64,000 bases of DNA from Solimonas fluminis (GTDB taxonomy: Bacteria > Pseudomonadota > Gammaproteobacteria > Nevskiales > Nevskiaceae). The translations under genes were made by a program, and so were the position numbers. Shown here one piece after another: positions 25,358-37,715 of the stretch. The stretch is taken from positions 1 through 64,000 of the forward strand of contig NZ_PSNW01000001.1 in the NCBI RefSeq assembly GCF_002930645.1, written 5' to 3'. Numbering within the stretch: position 1 is the first letter of the stretch; every line of letters begins with the position of its first letter. The notes under the pieces are model-generated. The model was given only the letters and a program-made list of their open reading frames with translations. It ran no database searches and was not told the origin of the DNA.

Positions 25358-28300
25358 CGGTATCGTTGCAGCCCCAGGCGGCACCCGCGCGCAGCCGCCA
25401 GCTCATCGTTCGCGAGCGGCGGCGGTACAACAAATGGGTAGGCAGCCAGACCCTGGAGGACTACGCGCTGCGCTATACCGCCGAAAAGGCACGCAAGTAC
25501 TCCTCGTTCCGGGTGGCCAATACCGCGTTCGGCGCCATCTCCTTCCTGGCCTGCGAGGCCATCGGCGCGACCCTGACGCTGGCTTACGGCTTCGCCAATG
25601 CCGCCACGGCCATCGCCCTGGTCTGTGCACTGATGTTCTTCATCGGCCTGCCGATCGCCCGCTATGCCGCGCGCTTCGGCCTGGACATCGACCTGCTGAC
25701 CCGCGGCGCCGGTTTCGGCTACATGGGCTCCACGATCACCTCGCTGATCTACGCCTCGTTCACCTTCCTGCTGCTGGCGATCGAGGCCAGCATCATGTCC
25801 GGCGCCCTGCACCTGCTGTTCCGCATTCCCCTGTGGCTGGGCCACATCATCAGCGCGCTGCTGGTCATCCCCATCGCCATCTACGGCATCCGCATGATCA
25901 GCCGCGTGCAACTGGCGACGCAGCCGGTCTGGCTGATCCTGCAGTTCGCGCCCTTCGTGTTCCTGCTGATGTCCGGCGGGCGGGAGATGGCCGGGTGGAC
26001 GCACTTCCCCGGCCGCCAGGGCGCCGCGGACGGCAGCCTGGACCCCATGCATTTCGCGATCTGCGCCTCCACCCTGCTGTCGCTGCTGCCGCAGATCGGC
26101 GAGCAGGCGGACTACCTGCGCTTCCTGCCGGATAGCCGCAAGATCGGCCGCTGGCGCTGGTGGACCGCATTGCTGACCACCGGGCCGGGCTGGGTCTTCA
26201 TGGGCGGCATCAAGCTGATGGCCGGCTCCTTCCTGGCCTATTTCGCGCTGAATCACGGGCTCAGCGAGGCCAGCGCGGCGGAACCGGCGGAGATGTTCTT
26301 CGTCGTCTTCCGGGAGATGCTGGGTTCGCCCCTCGTCGCCCTGGTACTGACCGGCGTATTCGTCATCACCTGCCAGCTCAAGATCAACGTCACGAATGCC
26401 TACGCCGGCTCCATCGCCTGGTCCAACTTCTTCTCGCGCCTCACCCACGCCCACCCGGGCCGCGTGGTCTGGCTGGTGTTCAACGTCCTGCTCGCGCTGC
26501 TGCTGATGCAGGTCGGCATCCTGCACGTCATCGAAACCGTGCTGGTGCTGTACGCCAACTTCGCCGTGGCCTGGATCGGCGCCCTGACCGCCGATCTGGT
26601 CATCAACAAGCGCCTGGGCCTCAGCCCCGCCAGCATCGAGTTCAAGCGCGCTCACCTGTACGACATCAACCCGGTCGGCGTCGGCGCGATGGCCGCGTCG
26701 ATCATCGTCTCCACGGCCGCCTTCATCGGCACGCTGGGCCCCATGGCCCAGGCCCTGTCCCCCTTCGTGGGTCTGGCCGTCGCCTTCGCGATGGCCCCGC
26801 TCATCGCCTGGCTGACCCAGGGCCGCTACTACATCGCGCGCAACGCCGACGGCCTGTCGACCCGTGCCGAGCAGTTCTGCTCCATCTGCGAGAACAGCTT
26901 CGAGCGCAGCGACATGGCCCTGTGCCCCGCCTACAACGGCCCCATCTGCTCGCTCTGCTGCACCCTGGACGCGCGCTGCCACGACGTCTGCAAGACCAAC
27001 AGCCGCTTCAACGAGCAGGTCACCCAGCTGCTGTCGCGGTTCCTGCCACAACGCTGGCTCAGCGGGGAATACAGCGGCACCGGCCAGTTCGTCGGCACCT
27101 TCCTGCTGTTCAACCTGGTCATCGTCTCGCTGCTCGGCTTCATCTACCTGCAGTACGTCGCCGCCTCGCCCGGGGACGCGGAAGTCGTCGGCCACGCGCT
27201 GATGATCGTGTTCTTCGCCCTGCTGGTGGTCACCGGCATCTCGGCCTGGCTGCTGGTGCTGGCCCAGCACAGCCGCCAGGCCGCCGAGCAGGAAACCCGG
27301 CACCAGACCGCGATGCTGATGGACGAAATCGAGGCGCACGAGAAGACCGACGCCGCACTGCAGAAGGCCAAGGAGCTCGCCGAAAGCGCCAACGAGGCCA
27401 AGAGCCGCTACATCGTCGGCATGAGCCACGAGATCCGCTCGCCGCTCAACGCGATCCTCGGCTATGCGCAGCTGCTGGAGCGCGGCACCGCCAGGCCCGA
27501 GAACGCCATCCAGGTCATCCGGCGCAGCGCCGGCCACCTGTCGAACCTGGTCGACGGCCTGCTCGACATCTCCAAGATCGAGAGCGGCATCCTGCGCCTG
27601 AGCCGCGACAAGGTGCCTTTTGCCGAATTCCTCGACCAGATGGCCGACATGTTCCGCATGCAGGCCTCGGCCAAAGGCATCGAGTTCCGCTACGCGCGGC
27701 CGGAGCTGCTGCCGGCCGCGGTCAACACCGACCAGAAGCGCCTGCGCCAGATCCTGATCAACCTGCTGTCGAACGCGATCAAGTACACCCGCGACGGCCA
27801 CGTGGGCCTGGCGGTCCGCTATCCGTCCAGCCAGGTCGCCGAGTTCGAGGTCAGCGACAGCGGCATCGGCATCCGCCCCGAGGACCTCGAGAGCATCTTC
27901 AAGCCCTTCGAGCGCGGCGGCATGCCCGGCATCCAGGGCGTGCCCGGCGTCGGGCTCGGGCTGACCATCACCAAGGTCCTCGTGCAGATCATGGGCGGCG
28001 AGATCGCCGTGCGCAGCACGCCCGGGCAAGGCAGCCTGTTCTCGGTCCGCCTGTACCTGTCGGAGGCCTCGGCCGGCAGCGTGAGCACGGAGCGGCGCCG
28101 CATCGTCGGCTATCTCGGCCCGCGCGTGACCGTGCTGATGGCGGACGACGATCCGGCGCACCGCGGCCTGATGGAGGGCGTCCTGCGCCCGCTCGGCATC
28201 AACCTCTTCGCCGCCAGCGATGGCCTGGGCGGACTGGAGCTGGCCAGCGAATGCAACCCGCATCTGGTCATGCTCGATATCGCGATGCCCGGCATGAGCG

Positions 28301-28759
28301 GCTGGGAAGTCGCCGAAACCCTGAGGGCCCTCGAGGCCCCGCAGCCGAAGATCATGATGGTGTCGGCCAACGCCCACGACTACAGTCCCGGCGGCGACGG
28401 CAATGCCGTGCACGACGCCTTCCTGGTCAAGCCGATCGACGTGGACACCCTGCTCGAACGGCTCGGCAGCCTGCTGGGACTGCGCTGGATCTACGAAGGC
28501 GAGGAACCGGCCAGCGAGCCGCCGCCCGCGTTGAACGCCAGCGAGCGCCCGCCGCTATCGGCGCGCCCGTTCATCGACGAGCTGGTGCGCCTCGGCCGCA
28601 TCGGCCATGTGCGCGGCATCGAGGCCAAGCTCAAGGAAATGCAGTCCCAGGTGCCGGAGAGCGACGCCTTCGCCCAGCGCCTGCTGAGCCTGGTCGCCGG
28701 ATTCGACATGAAGGGCTACACCCAGCTGCTCGACAGCGTGCGCGAAGAGGCCGGCAGCG

Positions 28760-28767
<8 letters not shown>
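25354..28767 (+). CDS. NCS1-type transporter / Cys-rich cluster / hybrid histidine kinase fusion
   Basis: 1,137 residues starting at GTG 25354 (the only other in-frame start-like codon before the upstream stop at 25288 is CTG 25339). Residues about 20-495: many membrane helices resembling nucleobase:cation symporter-1 (purine-cytosine permease) proteins. Residues 509-550: nine cysteines beginning CSICENSF and containing CSLCC, a probable zinc-binding cluster. Two more helices at about 570-640, then HisKA with MSHEIRSPLNAILGY (His692), HATPase with LLSNAIKYT and SDSGIGIRPED, and a receiver with phospho-acceptor Asp975 in VMLDIAMPG. The last 80 residues are a helical tail. Architecture parallels CbrA, where an SLC5 transporter is fused to a kinase. 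The place between urt and ure genes suggests sensing of urea or a purine-breakdown compound. Confidence 0.88.
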
Positions 28768-29677
<910 letters not shown>

Positions 29678-29696
29678 ACCCATGGAGCCAACACCC

Positions 29697-30308
29697 GTGA
29701 AACCCATCCATCCCACGCTGAGGCGGATCGCCCTGGTCGCGGTGCTGTTCATGCCGATGATGGCGGAGGCGCACCCCGGCCACACGGGCTTCGCCCTGCG
29801 CGACGGCTTCCTGCATCCCTGGCTGGGCCTGGACCACCTGCTGGCGATGCTGGCCGTCGGCCTGTGGGCCCGTCAGGGGCAGGGCCTGTCCGCTGGCGGA
29901 AACCGCCGCCCGCTGCTCCTGCTCCCTGCCCTGTTCATCCTGGCCGTCGCCCTGGGGGCGATCGCGGGTGAACGCCTCGGAGGCAGCGGCGTGGTCGAAT
30001 CCCTGATCGCCGCTTCGCTGATCGCGCTGGGCGCCCTGCTCGCGGCGGCCCGCGGGCTCCCCCTGGCCATCAGCATCACCCTGGTCCCGGCAATGGGCCT
30101 GGTTCACGGCTGGGCTCACGGTGCCGAGATGCCGGCCGACGCGCCGATGCAGGCCTGGTTTGCCGGCTTCCTGTCGGCGACCGCATTGCTGCACCTGTGC
30201 GGCATCGGCCTCGCCAGCCTGGCGATGAGGCGGGATGCCGCCCTGGCCCTGCGCGCCGGCGGCGTCGGCCTGGCCGCGGTCGGCTGCGGCCTGCTGGCGG
30301 GCCTCTGA
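29697..30308 (+). CDS. HupE/UreJ-family nickel permease
   Basis: 203 residues from GTG 29697, which has GGAG nine bases upstream; an ATG five codons earlier (29682) is the alternative. Cleavable signal ending AEA before HPGHTGFALRDG, then six hydrophobic helices. HPWLGLDHLLAMLAVGLWA carries the H-x5-DH nickel signature of the HupE/UreJ family, and a second His-rich helix GLVHGWAHGAEMP follows. Imports or handles Ni2+ for urease. Located between the regulator gene and ureD. Confidence 0.88.
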   Translation: MKPIHPTLRRIALVAVLFMPMMAEAHPGHTGFALRDGFLHPWLGLDHLLAMLAVGLWARQGQGLSAGGNRRPLLLLPALFILAVALGAIAGERLGGSGVVESLIAASLIALGALLAAARGLPLAISITLVPAMGLVHGWAHGAEMPADAPMQAWFAGFLSATALLHLCGIGLASLAMRRDAALALRAGGVGLAAVGCGLLAGL

Positions 30309-30325
30309 GCGCTGCGGGAACTGCC

Positions 30326-31201
30326 ATGTCGAGCATCGCCGCAAGACCTGTCGTGATCATGGGACGGCCCTACGCGCAGCGCCGCTCCTGGCGCGCGAGC
30401 ATCCGCATGCAGGTGGATGCCCCGGCCGGACGCAGCCGCTTGCGCGACTGCGAGCATTCCGGCCCGCTGCGGATCCAGAAAGTCCTGTATCCGCAGGGCG
30501 AGCGGCTGGCGCAGCTGCTGTTGCTGCATCCCCCGGGCGGCATCGCCGGCGGCGACCAGCTGGCTGTCGAGCTCAGCGTGGAAGAGAACGCCCACGCGCT
30601 GCTGACCACCCCCGGCGCGGGCAAATGGTACAAGTCCGGCGGCGACGTCGCGCGCCAGGACGTCGCGCTCAAGGTCGCCGCGGGCGCGGCGCTGGAATGG
30701 TTTCCGCAGGAAGCCATCGTGTTCGACGAGGCGGTGGCCGAGCAGACGCTGACCATCGACTGCACCGCGGACGCGCGCTGCTGCGGCTGGGACATTGTCG
30801 TGCTGGGACGGCAGGCCCGTAACGAACGCTTCATGGCCGGCCGCTGGTCCCAGCACATCGAGATTCGCCGCGACGGCCGCCTGCTGTGGCTGGAACGCAG
30901 CCGCATCCAGGGCGACGATGAACTGCTGAAATCCGTGGTCGGCTGGAACCGGCACCACGTCAGCGGCCTGCTTTGGGCTACCGGCTTCACGCCGGACGAG
31001 GCGCTGATCGACCAGTGCCGCAGTTCCGGGGAGGCCGACGTGATCCTCGGCGTCACCGCCCTGCCCGATGGCCCCCTGCTGGTCCGCGTCCTGGGCAGCA
31101 GCGCCGAGCAGGTGCGCGAAGTCCTGAGCCGGATCTGGACCCTGCTGCGGCCACCTTTGCTCGGCATCGCCGCGCAACTGCCAAGAATCTGGAGCACCTG
31201 A
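30326..31201 (+). CDS. ureD: Urease accessory protein UreD (UreH)
   Basis: 291 residues from ATG 30326; the frame is open to 30197 but the extension is a shadow of the preceding gene. UreD binds apo-urease and, with UreF and UreG, passes nickel to the active site. QVLYPQGE-type segment ([20 protein letters not shown]), GGIAGGDQL and [11 protein letters not shown] are the family hallmarks. One-base overlap with ureA (TGATG). Confidence 0.93.
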   Translation: MSSIAARPVVIMGRPYAQRRSWRASIRMQVDAPAGRSRLRDCEHSGPLRIQKVLYPQGERLAQLLLLHPPGGIAGGDQLAVELSVEENAHALLTTPGAGKWYKSGGDVARQDVALKVAAGAALEWFPQEAIVFDEAVAEQTLTIDCTADARCCGWDIVVLGRQARNERFMAGRWSQHIEIRRDGRLLWLERSRIQGDDELLKSVVGWNRHHVSGLLWATGFTPDEALIDQCRSSGEADVILGVTALPDGPLLVRVLGSSAEQVREVLSRIWTLLRPPLLGIAAQLPRIWST

Positions 31202-31503
31202 TGGAACTGAGCCCGCGCGAGAAGGACAAGCTCCTGATCTTCACCGCCGCCCTGCTGGCCGAGCGCCGCCGCGCACGCGGCCTCAAGCTGAACTATCCGG
31301 AGGCGGTGGCACTGATCTCCGCCGACATCATGGAAGGCGCCCGCGACGGCCGCAGCGTCGCCGAGCTGATGCGCCATGGGCGCACGCTCCTGAAGCGGGA
31401 GGATGTCATGGACGGCGTTGCCGAGATGATCCCGGACATCCAGATCGAAGCCACGTTCCCGGACGGCACCAAGCTGGTCACCATCCATGATCCGATCGTC
31501 TGA
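31201..31503 (+). CDS. ureA: Urease gamma subunit
   Basis: 100 residues, the standard length for a free-standing gamma subunit. Begins [20 protein letters not shown] and ends [20 protein letters not shown] plus a short tail. Structural subunit of the (alpha-beta-gamma)3 urease. Confidence 0.97.
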   Translation: MELSPREKDKLLIFTAALLAERRRARGLKLNYPEAVALISADIMEGARDGRSVAELMRHGRTLLKREDVMDGVAEMIPDIQIEATFPDGTKLVTIHDPIV

Positions 31504-31512
31504 GGAAAGAAC

Positions 31513-31833
31513 ATGATTCCCGGAGAACTGCTGGCAGCCGAAGGGGAGATCGACCTCAACCCGGGTCGGCCCACCATCCGTCTTACCGTGACCAATACCG
31601 GCGACCGCCCCGTGCAGGTGGGCTCGCACTACCACTTCCATGAAACCAATGCCGCGCTGCAGTTCGATCGCGGCGCTGCCCGCGGCTTCCGCCTCAATAT
31701 CGCGGCCGGCACGGCGGTGCGCTTCGAACCGGGCCAGGGGCGCACGGTGGAACTGGTCGCGCTGGGCGGCGACCGCATCGTCTACGGATTCAATGCCCGG
31801 GTTTCGGGGCCGCTCGACCAGGGGAGCAACTGA
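31513..31833 (+). CDS. ureB: Urease beta subunit
   Basis: 106 residues. [20 protein letters not shown] and [18 protein letters not shown], then [14 protein letters not shown], are typical. The His-rich VGSHYHFHE strand packs against the alpha subunit. GAGGAAAG precedes the ATG. Two bases separate it from ureC. Confidence 0.97.
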   Translation: MIPGELLAAEGEIDLNPGRPTIRLTVTNTGDRPVQVGSHYHFHETNAALQFDRGAARGFRLNIAAGTAVRFEPGQGRTVELVALGGDRIVYGFNARVSGPLDQGSN

Positions 31834-31835
31834 TC

Positions 31836-33542
<1,707 letters not shown>

Positions 33543-33546
33543 GCCC

Positions 33547-34104
33547 ATGAGCGCCCTGCTGAAGATCACCGAACGCCTGCCGCCGCCGGACGCGGCGGGG
33601 CTGCGCGAGATCGTGCTGAGCTACGCCGAGCGCGCGCGCAGCCGCCTGCGCGCGGTGCTGGAGGACGGCACCGAGGTCGGCCTGTTCCTGCCGCGCGGCA
33701 CGCAGCTGCGCGGCGGCGACGGGCTGCGAGCCGAGACCGGCGAGGTCATCCGCGTGCGTGCCGCCGTGGAGCCGCTGTATCGCGTTACCGCCCCGCCGGA
33801 CGCGGCTGATCCGGCCTTCGCCCTGCTGCGTGCCGCCTACCACCTCGGCAACCGGCACGTTCCGCTGGCCCTGGCGCCGGCGGAACTGCTGCTGGAACCC
33901 GACCCGGTGCTGCGCGACATGCTGCATGGCCTCGGCATGCGGGTCAGCGAATGCCTGACCGCTTTCGAGCCCGAAGCCGGTGCCTATGGCGGCGGCCACC
34001 GTCATGACCATGATGAACACGCCGGTTCCATCGGCGAACTGCTCTCGCAGCAGGCCCATGCGCGGGCCGCGGTCGACATGGCAAGCCTGCAGTTCCATCG
34101 GTGA
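33547..34104 (+). CDS. ureE: Urease accessory nickel chaperone UreE
   Basis: 185 residues. Peptide-binding N-terminal part followed by the nickel-binding domain (RAAYHLGNRHVPLAL, LLEPDPVLRDMLHGLGMRV). A His/Asp-rich stretch GGGHRHDHDEHAGS near residues 153-166 is the nickel-storage tail found in many UreE proteins; here it is internal, followed by about 20 more residues. Confidence 0.95.
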   Translation: MSALLKITERLPPPDAAGLREIVLSYAERARSRLRAVLEDGTEVGLFLPRGTQLRGGDGLRAETGEVIRVRAAVEPLYRVTAPPDAADPAFALLRAAYHLGNRHVPLALAPAELLLEPDPVLRDMLHGLGMRVSECLTAFEPEAGAYGGGHRHDHDEHAGSIGELLSQQAHARAAVDMASLQFHR

Positions 34105-34808
34105 ACGGCCCGCCACATCACGGGCTGGAGATCGTGGCACCGGCTGCCGAGGGGCTGGATGCCATGGGCGCGCTGCTGCAGCTCAGCAGCCCGGCGCTGC
34201 CGGTCGGCGCCTTCAGCTACTCGCAGGTGCTGGAATCGGCCATCGACAAGGCCATCGTCACCGACGCCGCCTCCGCGCAGGCCTGGATTGCCGACTCGCT
34301 GAAGCTGGTGCTCGGCCGCTACGAGGCGCCGGTCTGGTGCCGCCTGAGGGCCGCCTGGGACGCGCGGGACCTCGTCGGATTTTCCACCTGGAACGGCGAA
34401 TTCATCGCCAGCCGCGAGACGCGCGAGTTGCGCGCCGAGACCCTGCAGATGGGCTATTCCCTGCGCCAGCTGCTGCTGGCCACGGGCAACGCGGACATCC
34501 CCGGCGGCGATCTCTGCTTCCCGGCCGCCCATGCCTGCGCCAGCGCGCTCTGGGGCCTATCGCCGCCGCTGGCCCTGTATGGCTACCTCTACGGCTGGCT
34601 GGAGAACCAGGTCATGTCCGCGCTCAAGGCCGTGCCGCTGGGCCAGGTCGCCGGGCAGAAGCTGCTGCTCGCCGTGCGGCCACGAATCTCCGGCGTGGTC
34701 GAAGGGGCCTTCGCGATCCGCGATGAAGACCTTTCCACGCAGGCACCGATGCTGGGCCTGCTCAGCAGCCAGCACGAAACCCAGTACTCGAGACTATTCA
34801 GGAGTTGA
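34101..34808 (+). CDS. ureF: Urease accessory protein UreF
   Basis: 235 residues from GTG 34101, overlapping the ureE stop as GTGA. An in-frame ATG at 34164 has GAGGGG upstream and would give 214 residues; both are possible. [20 protein letters not shown] is the UreF signature and [11 protein letters not shown] follows. Acts with UreD as the GTPase-regulating part of the nickel-loading complex. Confidence 0.94.
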   Translation: MNGPPHHGLEIVAPAAEGLDAMGALLQLSSPALPVGAFSYSQVLESAIDKAIVTDAASAQAWIADSLKLVLGRYEAPVWCRLRAAWDARDLVGFSTWNGEFIASRETRELRAETLQMGYSLRQLLLATGNADIPGGDLCFPAAHACASALWGLSPPLALYGYLYGWLENQVMSALKAVPLGQVAGQKLLLAVRPRISGVVEGAFAIRDEDLSTQAPMLGLLSSQHETQYSRLFRS

Positions 34809-34810
34809 TG

Positions 34811-35443
34811 ATGGACAAGAACAACGCCGGTCACGGCGGCCCGCTGCGCGTCGGCATCGGCGGCCCGGTCGGCTCCGGCAAGACCACCCTGGTCGAGGTC
34901 CTGTGCAAGCGCATGCGCGACCTGCACCGCCTTGCCGTGGTCACCAACGATATCTACACCAAGGAGGACGAGCGCCTGCTGGTGGCCGCCGGCGCACTGG
35001 TGCCGGAACGCATCATGGGCGTCGAGACCGGCGGTTGCCCCCACACGGCGATCCGCGAAGACGCCTCGATCAACCTCGAGGCCGTCGACCGCATGAGCCG
35101 GCGCTTTCCGGACCTGGAGCTGATCTTCATCGAATCCGGCGGCGACAACCTCGCCGCGACCTTCAGCCCGGAGCTGTCGGACCTGACGATCTATGTCATC
35201 GACGTCGCCGGCGGCGAGAAGATTCCGCGCAAGGGCGGCCCGGGCATCACCAAGGCCGACCTGCTGGTGATCAACAAGACGGATCTCGCCCCGTATGTCG
35301 GCGCCAATCTCGACGTCATGGCCCACGACGCGGCGCGCATGCGCGGCAAGCTGCCGTTCGTGATGACCAACCTGAAGACCGGCGATGGGGTCCAGACGGT
35401 GATCGACTTCATCGTCAAACGCGGCATGCTGGCTGCCGCCTAG
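34811..35443 (+). CDS. ureG: Urease accessory GTPase UreG
   Basis: 210 residues from ATG 34811, six bases after AGGAG; ATG 34808 and TTG 34805 are in frame but too close to that site. P-loop [13 protein letters not shown], the metal-binding CPH in [15 protein letters not shown], and the guanine-specificity motif NKTD are intact. GTP hydrolysis drives nickel insertion into UreC. Last gene of the ten-gene run from the sensor kinase. Confidence 0.97.
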   Translation: MDKNNAGHGGPLRVGIGGPVGSGKTTLVEVLCKRMRDLHRLAVVTNDIYTKEDERLLVAAGALVPERIMGVETGGCPHTAIREDASINLEAVDRMSRRFPDLELIFIESGGDNLAATFSPELSDLTIYVIDVAGGEKIPRKGGPGITKADLLVINKTDLAPYVGANLDVMAHDAARMRGKLPFVMTNLKTGDGVQTVIDFIVKRGMLAAA

Positions 35444-35490
35444 GGGGCCGGGCCGGCCTCCGGGGACCGTTGCGCCCTTCCCAGCGAGGC

Positions 35491-35522
35491 TTGACCCTGG
35501 ACCCTGGTCAAGGGTCTAGGAT
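35491..35522 (+). promoter_or_regulatory. MerR-type promoter/operator with 20-bp spacer
   Basis: TTGACC (35491-35496), 20-bp spacer, TAGGAT (35517-35522). The spacer carries the dyad GACCCT...AGGGTC (35493-35498 and 35511-35516). Over-long spacers with a central dyad are the hallmark of MerR-activated promoters, so the regulator probably controls its own gene. Confidence 0.8.
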
Positions 35523-35548
35523 GTGGCCATGCCCCGCAGGAGCCTTCC

Positions 35549-35959
35549 ATGAACCGTTCGCTGACCATCAGCCCCCTTGCCCGCCAGGCCGGCGTCGGCA
35601 TCGACACCGTGCGCTACTACGAGCGCATGGGCCTGCTGCCCGAGCCGCCCCGCCGCGCCTCCGGCTACCGCGTCTACCCCGCCGACGCCCTGCAGCGCCT
35701 GCAGTTCATACGGCGCGCGAAGAACCTCGGCTTCAGCCTTGAAGAAATTAAGGAACTGCTGGAACTGAGCAGCCGGAGCGGCAACGGCGTCAGCGCCGTG
35801 AAGGCCACCGCCGCAGCCAAGCTGAAGAACGTGGAAGAGCGTATCGCCGAGCTGGAACGCATGCGCGACGGCCTGCGCCAGCTGGTCCAGGCCTGCCCCG
35901 GCAACGGTACGCCGCAGGACTGCCCCATCCTCGCGGCCCTGTCCGGGGAATCGAAGTAG
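35549..35959 (+). CDS. MerR-family metal-responsive regulator
   Basis: 136 residues. Winged helix-turn-helix at 6-75 (PLARQAGVGIDTVRYYERMG, RRASGYRVYP), a dimerisation helix and a C-terminal CPGNGTPQDCPIL with two cysteines eight residues apart, as in CueR/ZntR/CadR-type metal sensors. The cysteine near the start of the dimerisation helix that divalent-metal sensors use is not seen, which would favour a monovalent ion, but this is a weak argument. No metal efflux gene is adjacent; two CDF transporter genes lie farther away (42.9 and 60.2 kb). Confidence 0.85.
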   Translation: MNRSLTISPLARQAGVGIDTVRYYERMGLLPEPPRRASGYRVYPADALQRLQFIRRAKNLGFSLEEIKELLELSSRSGNGVSAVKATAAAKLKNVEERIAELERMRDGLRQLVQACPGNGTPQDCPILAALSGESK

Positions 35960-35979
35960 GACCTGGCGGCGGCAAAGGA

Positions 35980-36004
35980 AAAGGGCCCGCATTGCGGGCC
36001 CTTT
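35980..36004. terminator. Bidirectional terminator between the merR-type gene and cysS
   Basis: AAAGGGCCCGC (35980-35990), ATT loop, GCGGGCCCTTT (35994-36004): perfect 11-bp stem with A- and T-runs, suited to the two convergent genes. Confidence 0.85.
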
Positions 36005-36020
36005 CGGTTCCATCCGGGCT

Positions 36021-37397
36021 TCAGGCGTAGCGCCAGCGCTGCCCGTCCTTGCCGTCTTCCACCAGCACGCCCCGGGCCTTGAGTTCGTCGCGGATGCGGT
36101 CGGAGCCCGCCCAGTCGCGGTTGCGCCGGGCCTCGGCGCGCTGCGCCAGCCGGGCCTCGATCGCCTCTGGCGTCAGCTGCCCTTCTCCCTTGGGCGCCCA
36201 GCCGAACCAGGCTGCCGGATCCTGCTGCAGCAGGCCGATCAGCTTGCCGGCCTCGACCAGCTGCGCCTTGATGCGCGCCTTCTCCGCAGCGTCGTCGCTC
36301 TTGTTGGCGGCATGGCTCAGCGCGAACAGCTCGGCCAGCGCCATCGGCGTATTGAGATCGTCTTCCAGCGCCTCGACGAAAGCCTGCGGCGCGCCCTCAC
36401 CCGCCGCCGGGGCGACGTCCGCCAGCTCGCGCAGCGTGCCGTAGAGCCGGTCCAGCTTCTTGCGCGCCTCGGCAATCACCTCGTCGTTCCAGTCCAGCGG
36501 CTGGCGGTAGTGGCCCGACAGCAGCGCCAGGCGGATCGCCTCGCCGGGCGCCTGCTCCAGCAACTGCCGCACCAGCAGCACGTTGCCCACCGACTTGGCC
36601 ATCTTCTCGCTGTTCACGGTGAGAAAGCCGTTGTGCATCCAGTAGCGCGCGTAGGTCTTGCCGCCATGCGCGCAGGTGGACTGGGCGATCTCGTTCTCGT
36701 GGTGCGGGAAGATCAGGTCATGCCCGCCGGCATGGATATCCAGCGTGTCGCCCAGCAGGGCCTCGGACATGGCCGAGCATTCGATATGCCAGCCCGGCCG
36801 GCCACGGCCCCAGGGCGAGTCCCAGCCCGGCTGCTCCGGCGTGGACGGCTTCCACAGCACGAAGTCGCCGGCATCCTTCTTGTAAGGCGCCACCTCGACG
36901 CGGGCGCCGGCCAGCAACTGCTCCGGGTCGCGCTTGGACAGCTTGCCGTAGTCGGCATAGCTGCGGGTATGGAACAGCACATGGCCTTGCGCCTCGTAGG
37001 CATGGCCATGGTCGATCAGGCGCTGCACCATCGCGATGATCTGCGGCAGATGCTCCGTCACGCGCGGTTCGAAATCCGGCGGCAGTACGCCGATGGCCTC
37101 GAGATCCTCGTGGTAGGCGGCTGCGAACTTCGAGGTGATCACGCCGATCTCGACGCCCTGGTCGGCGGCGGCCTTGTTGATCTTGTCGTCGATGTCCGTG
37201 ATGTTGCGGGCATACAGCACGCCCGGGTAGCGGCGCCGCAGCACGCGCGCCAGCACGTCGAACACCACCGCCGGGCGGGCGTTGCCGATATGGGCATAGC
37301 TGTAGACCGTCGGGCCGCAGACGTACATCGTCACGCGCTCGGGGTTCAGCGGCTGGAAGGGCTCTTTGCGGCCGGTATAGGTGTTATGGACGTGCAT
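36021..37397 (-). CDS. cysS: Cysteinyl-tRNA synthetase
   Basis: 458 residues from ATG 37397. Class I synthetase charging tRNA-Cys. [19 protein letters not shown] contains the first zinc cysteine and the HIGN form of the HIGH signature; [27 protein letters not shown] supply further zinc ligands; KMAKSVGN is the KMSKS loop (here KMAKS). Length is normal. Confidence 0.97.
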   Translation of the reverse strand: MHVHNTYTGRKEPFQPLNPERVTMYVCGPTVYSYAHIGNARPAVVFDVLARVLRRRYPGVLYARNITDIDDKINKAAADQGVEIGVITSKFAAAYHEDLEAIGVLPPDFEPRVTEHLPQIIAMVQRLIDHGHAYEAQGHVLFHTRSYADYGKLSKRDPEQLLAGARVEVAPYKKDAGDFVLWKPSTPEQPGWDSPWGRGRPGWHIECSAMSEALLGDTLDIHAGGHDLIFPHHENEIAQSTCAHGGKTYARYWMHNGFLTVNSEKMAKSVGNVLLVRQLLEQAPGEAIRLALLSGHYRQPLDWNDEVIAEARKKLDRLYGTLRELADVAPAAGEGAPQAFVEALEDDLNTPMALAELFALSHAANKSDDAAEKARIKAQLVEAGKLIGLLQQDPAAWFGWAPKGEGQLTPEAIEARLAQRAEARRNRDWAGSDRIRDELKARGVLVEDGKDGQRWRYA

Positions 37398-37715
37398 GGC
37401 GGGTCAGGCAAAAAACCCGCGAAGGATACCCTCCGGGCCCGTCCCTGTCGCCTTGCCGGCCTACAAGAGCGTCTTGACGAGCAAGACGGTGCAGATTCCC
37501 AGCGCATAACCCCAGGCAGCCCAGACATAGCGACGCTTGACGCGGTTCCGTCCGCTGGCATGATCGAAATAGGTAATACCCACGATGGCAACTCGCGTAT
37601 TTGGAAGGGCAAGGTCGGCAGGCCCAGCTCAAGAAGCCGCGCCGCGGAGGAAGGAAATCCCCCTTTCTTGAACGCAACAAGCGTGCCTGCGCAGCCCCCG
37701 CCGCGAAACCCCTCT
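37398..37715. other. Intergenic stretch between cysS and the peptidase gene
   Basis: About 320 bp. Apart from the possible 40-residue minus-strand frame at 37461-37583 I see nothing convincing. No clear promoter consensus or hairpin was found. Confidence 0.4.
37461..37583 (-). CDS. Possible 40-residue membrane peptide
   Basis: GTG at 37583 to TAG at 37461. The product starts VGITYFDHASGRNRVKRRY and ends in one hydrophobic helix WAAWGYALGICTVLLVKTLL, with basic residues before the helix as expected for an inside-positive membrane protein. No strong ribosome binding site. The charge pattern is what draws attention; no family is recognised. Confidence 0.3.
   Translation of the reverse strand: MGITYFDHASGRNRVKRRYVWAAWGYALGICTVLLVKTLL

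Noticed and set aside
25276-28413. 1,045-codon minus-strand frame opposite the hybrid kinase
   Set aside because: Same shadow effect; composition dominated by Gln, Gly, Ala and Asp, and the plus frame has all kinase motifs.
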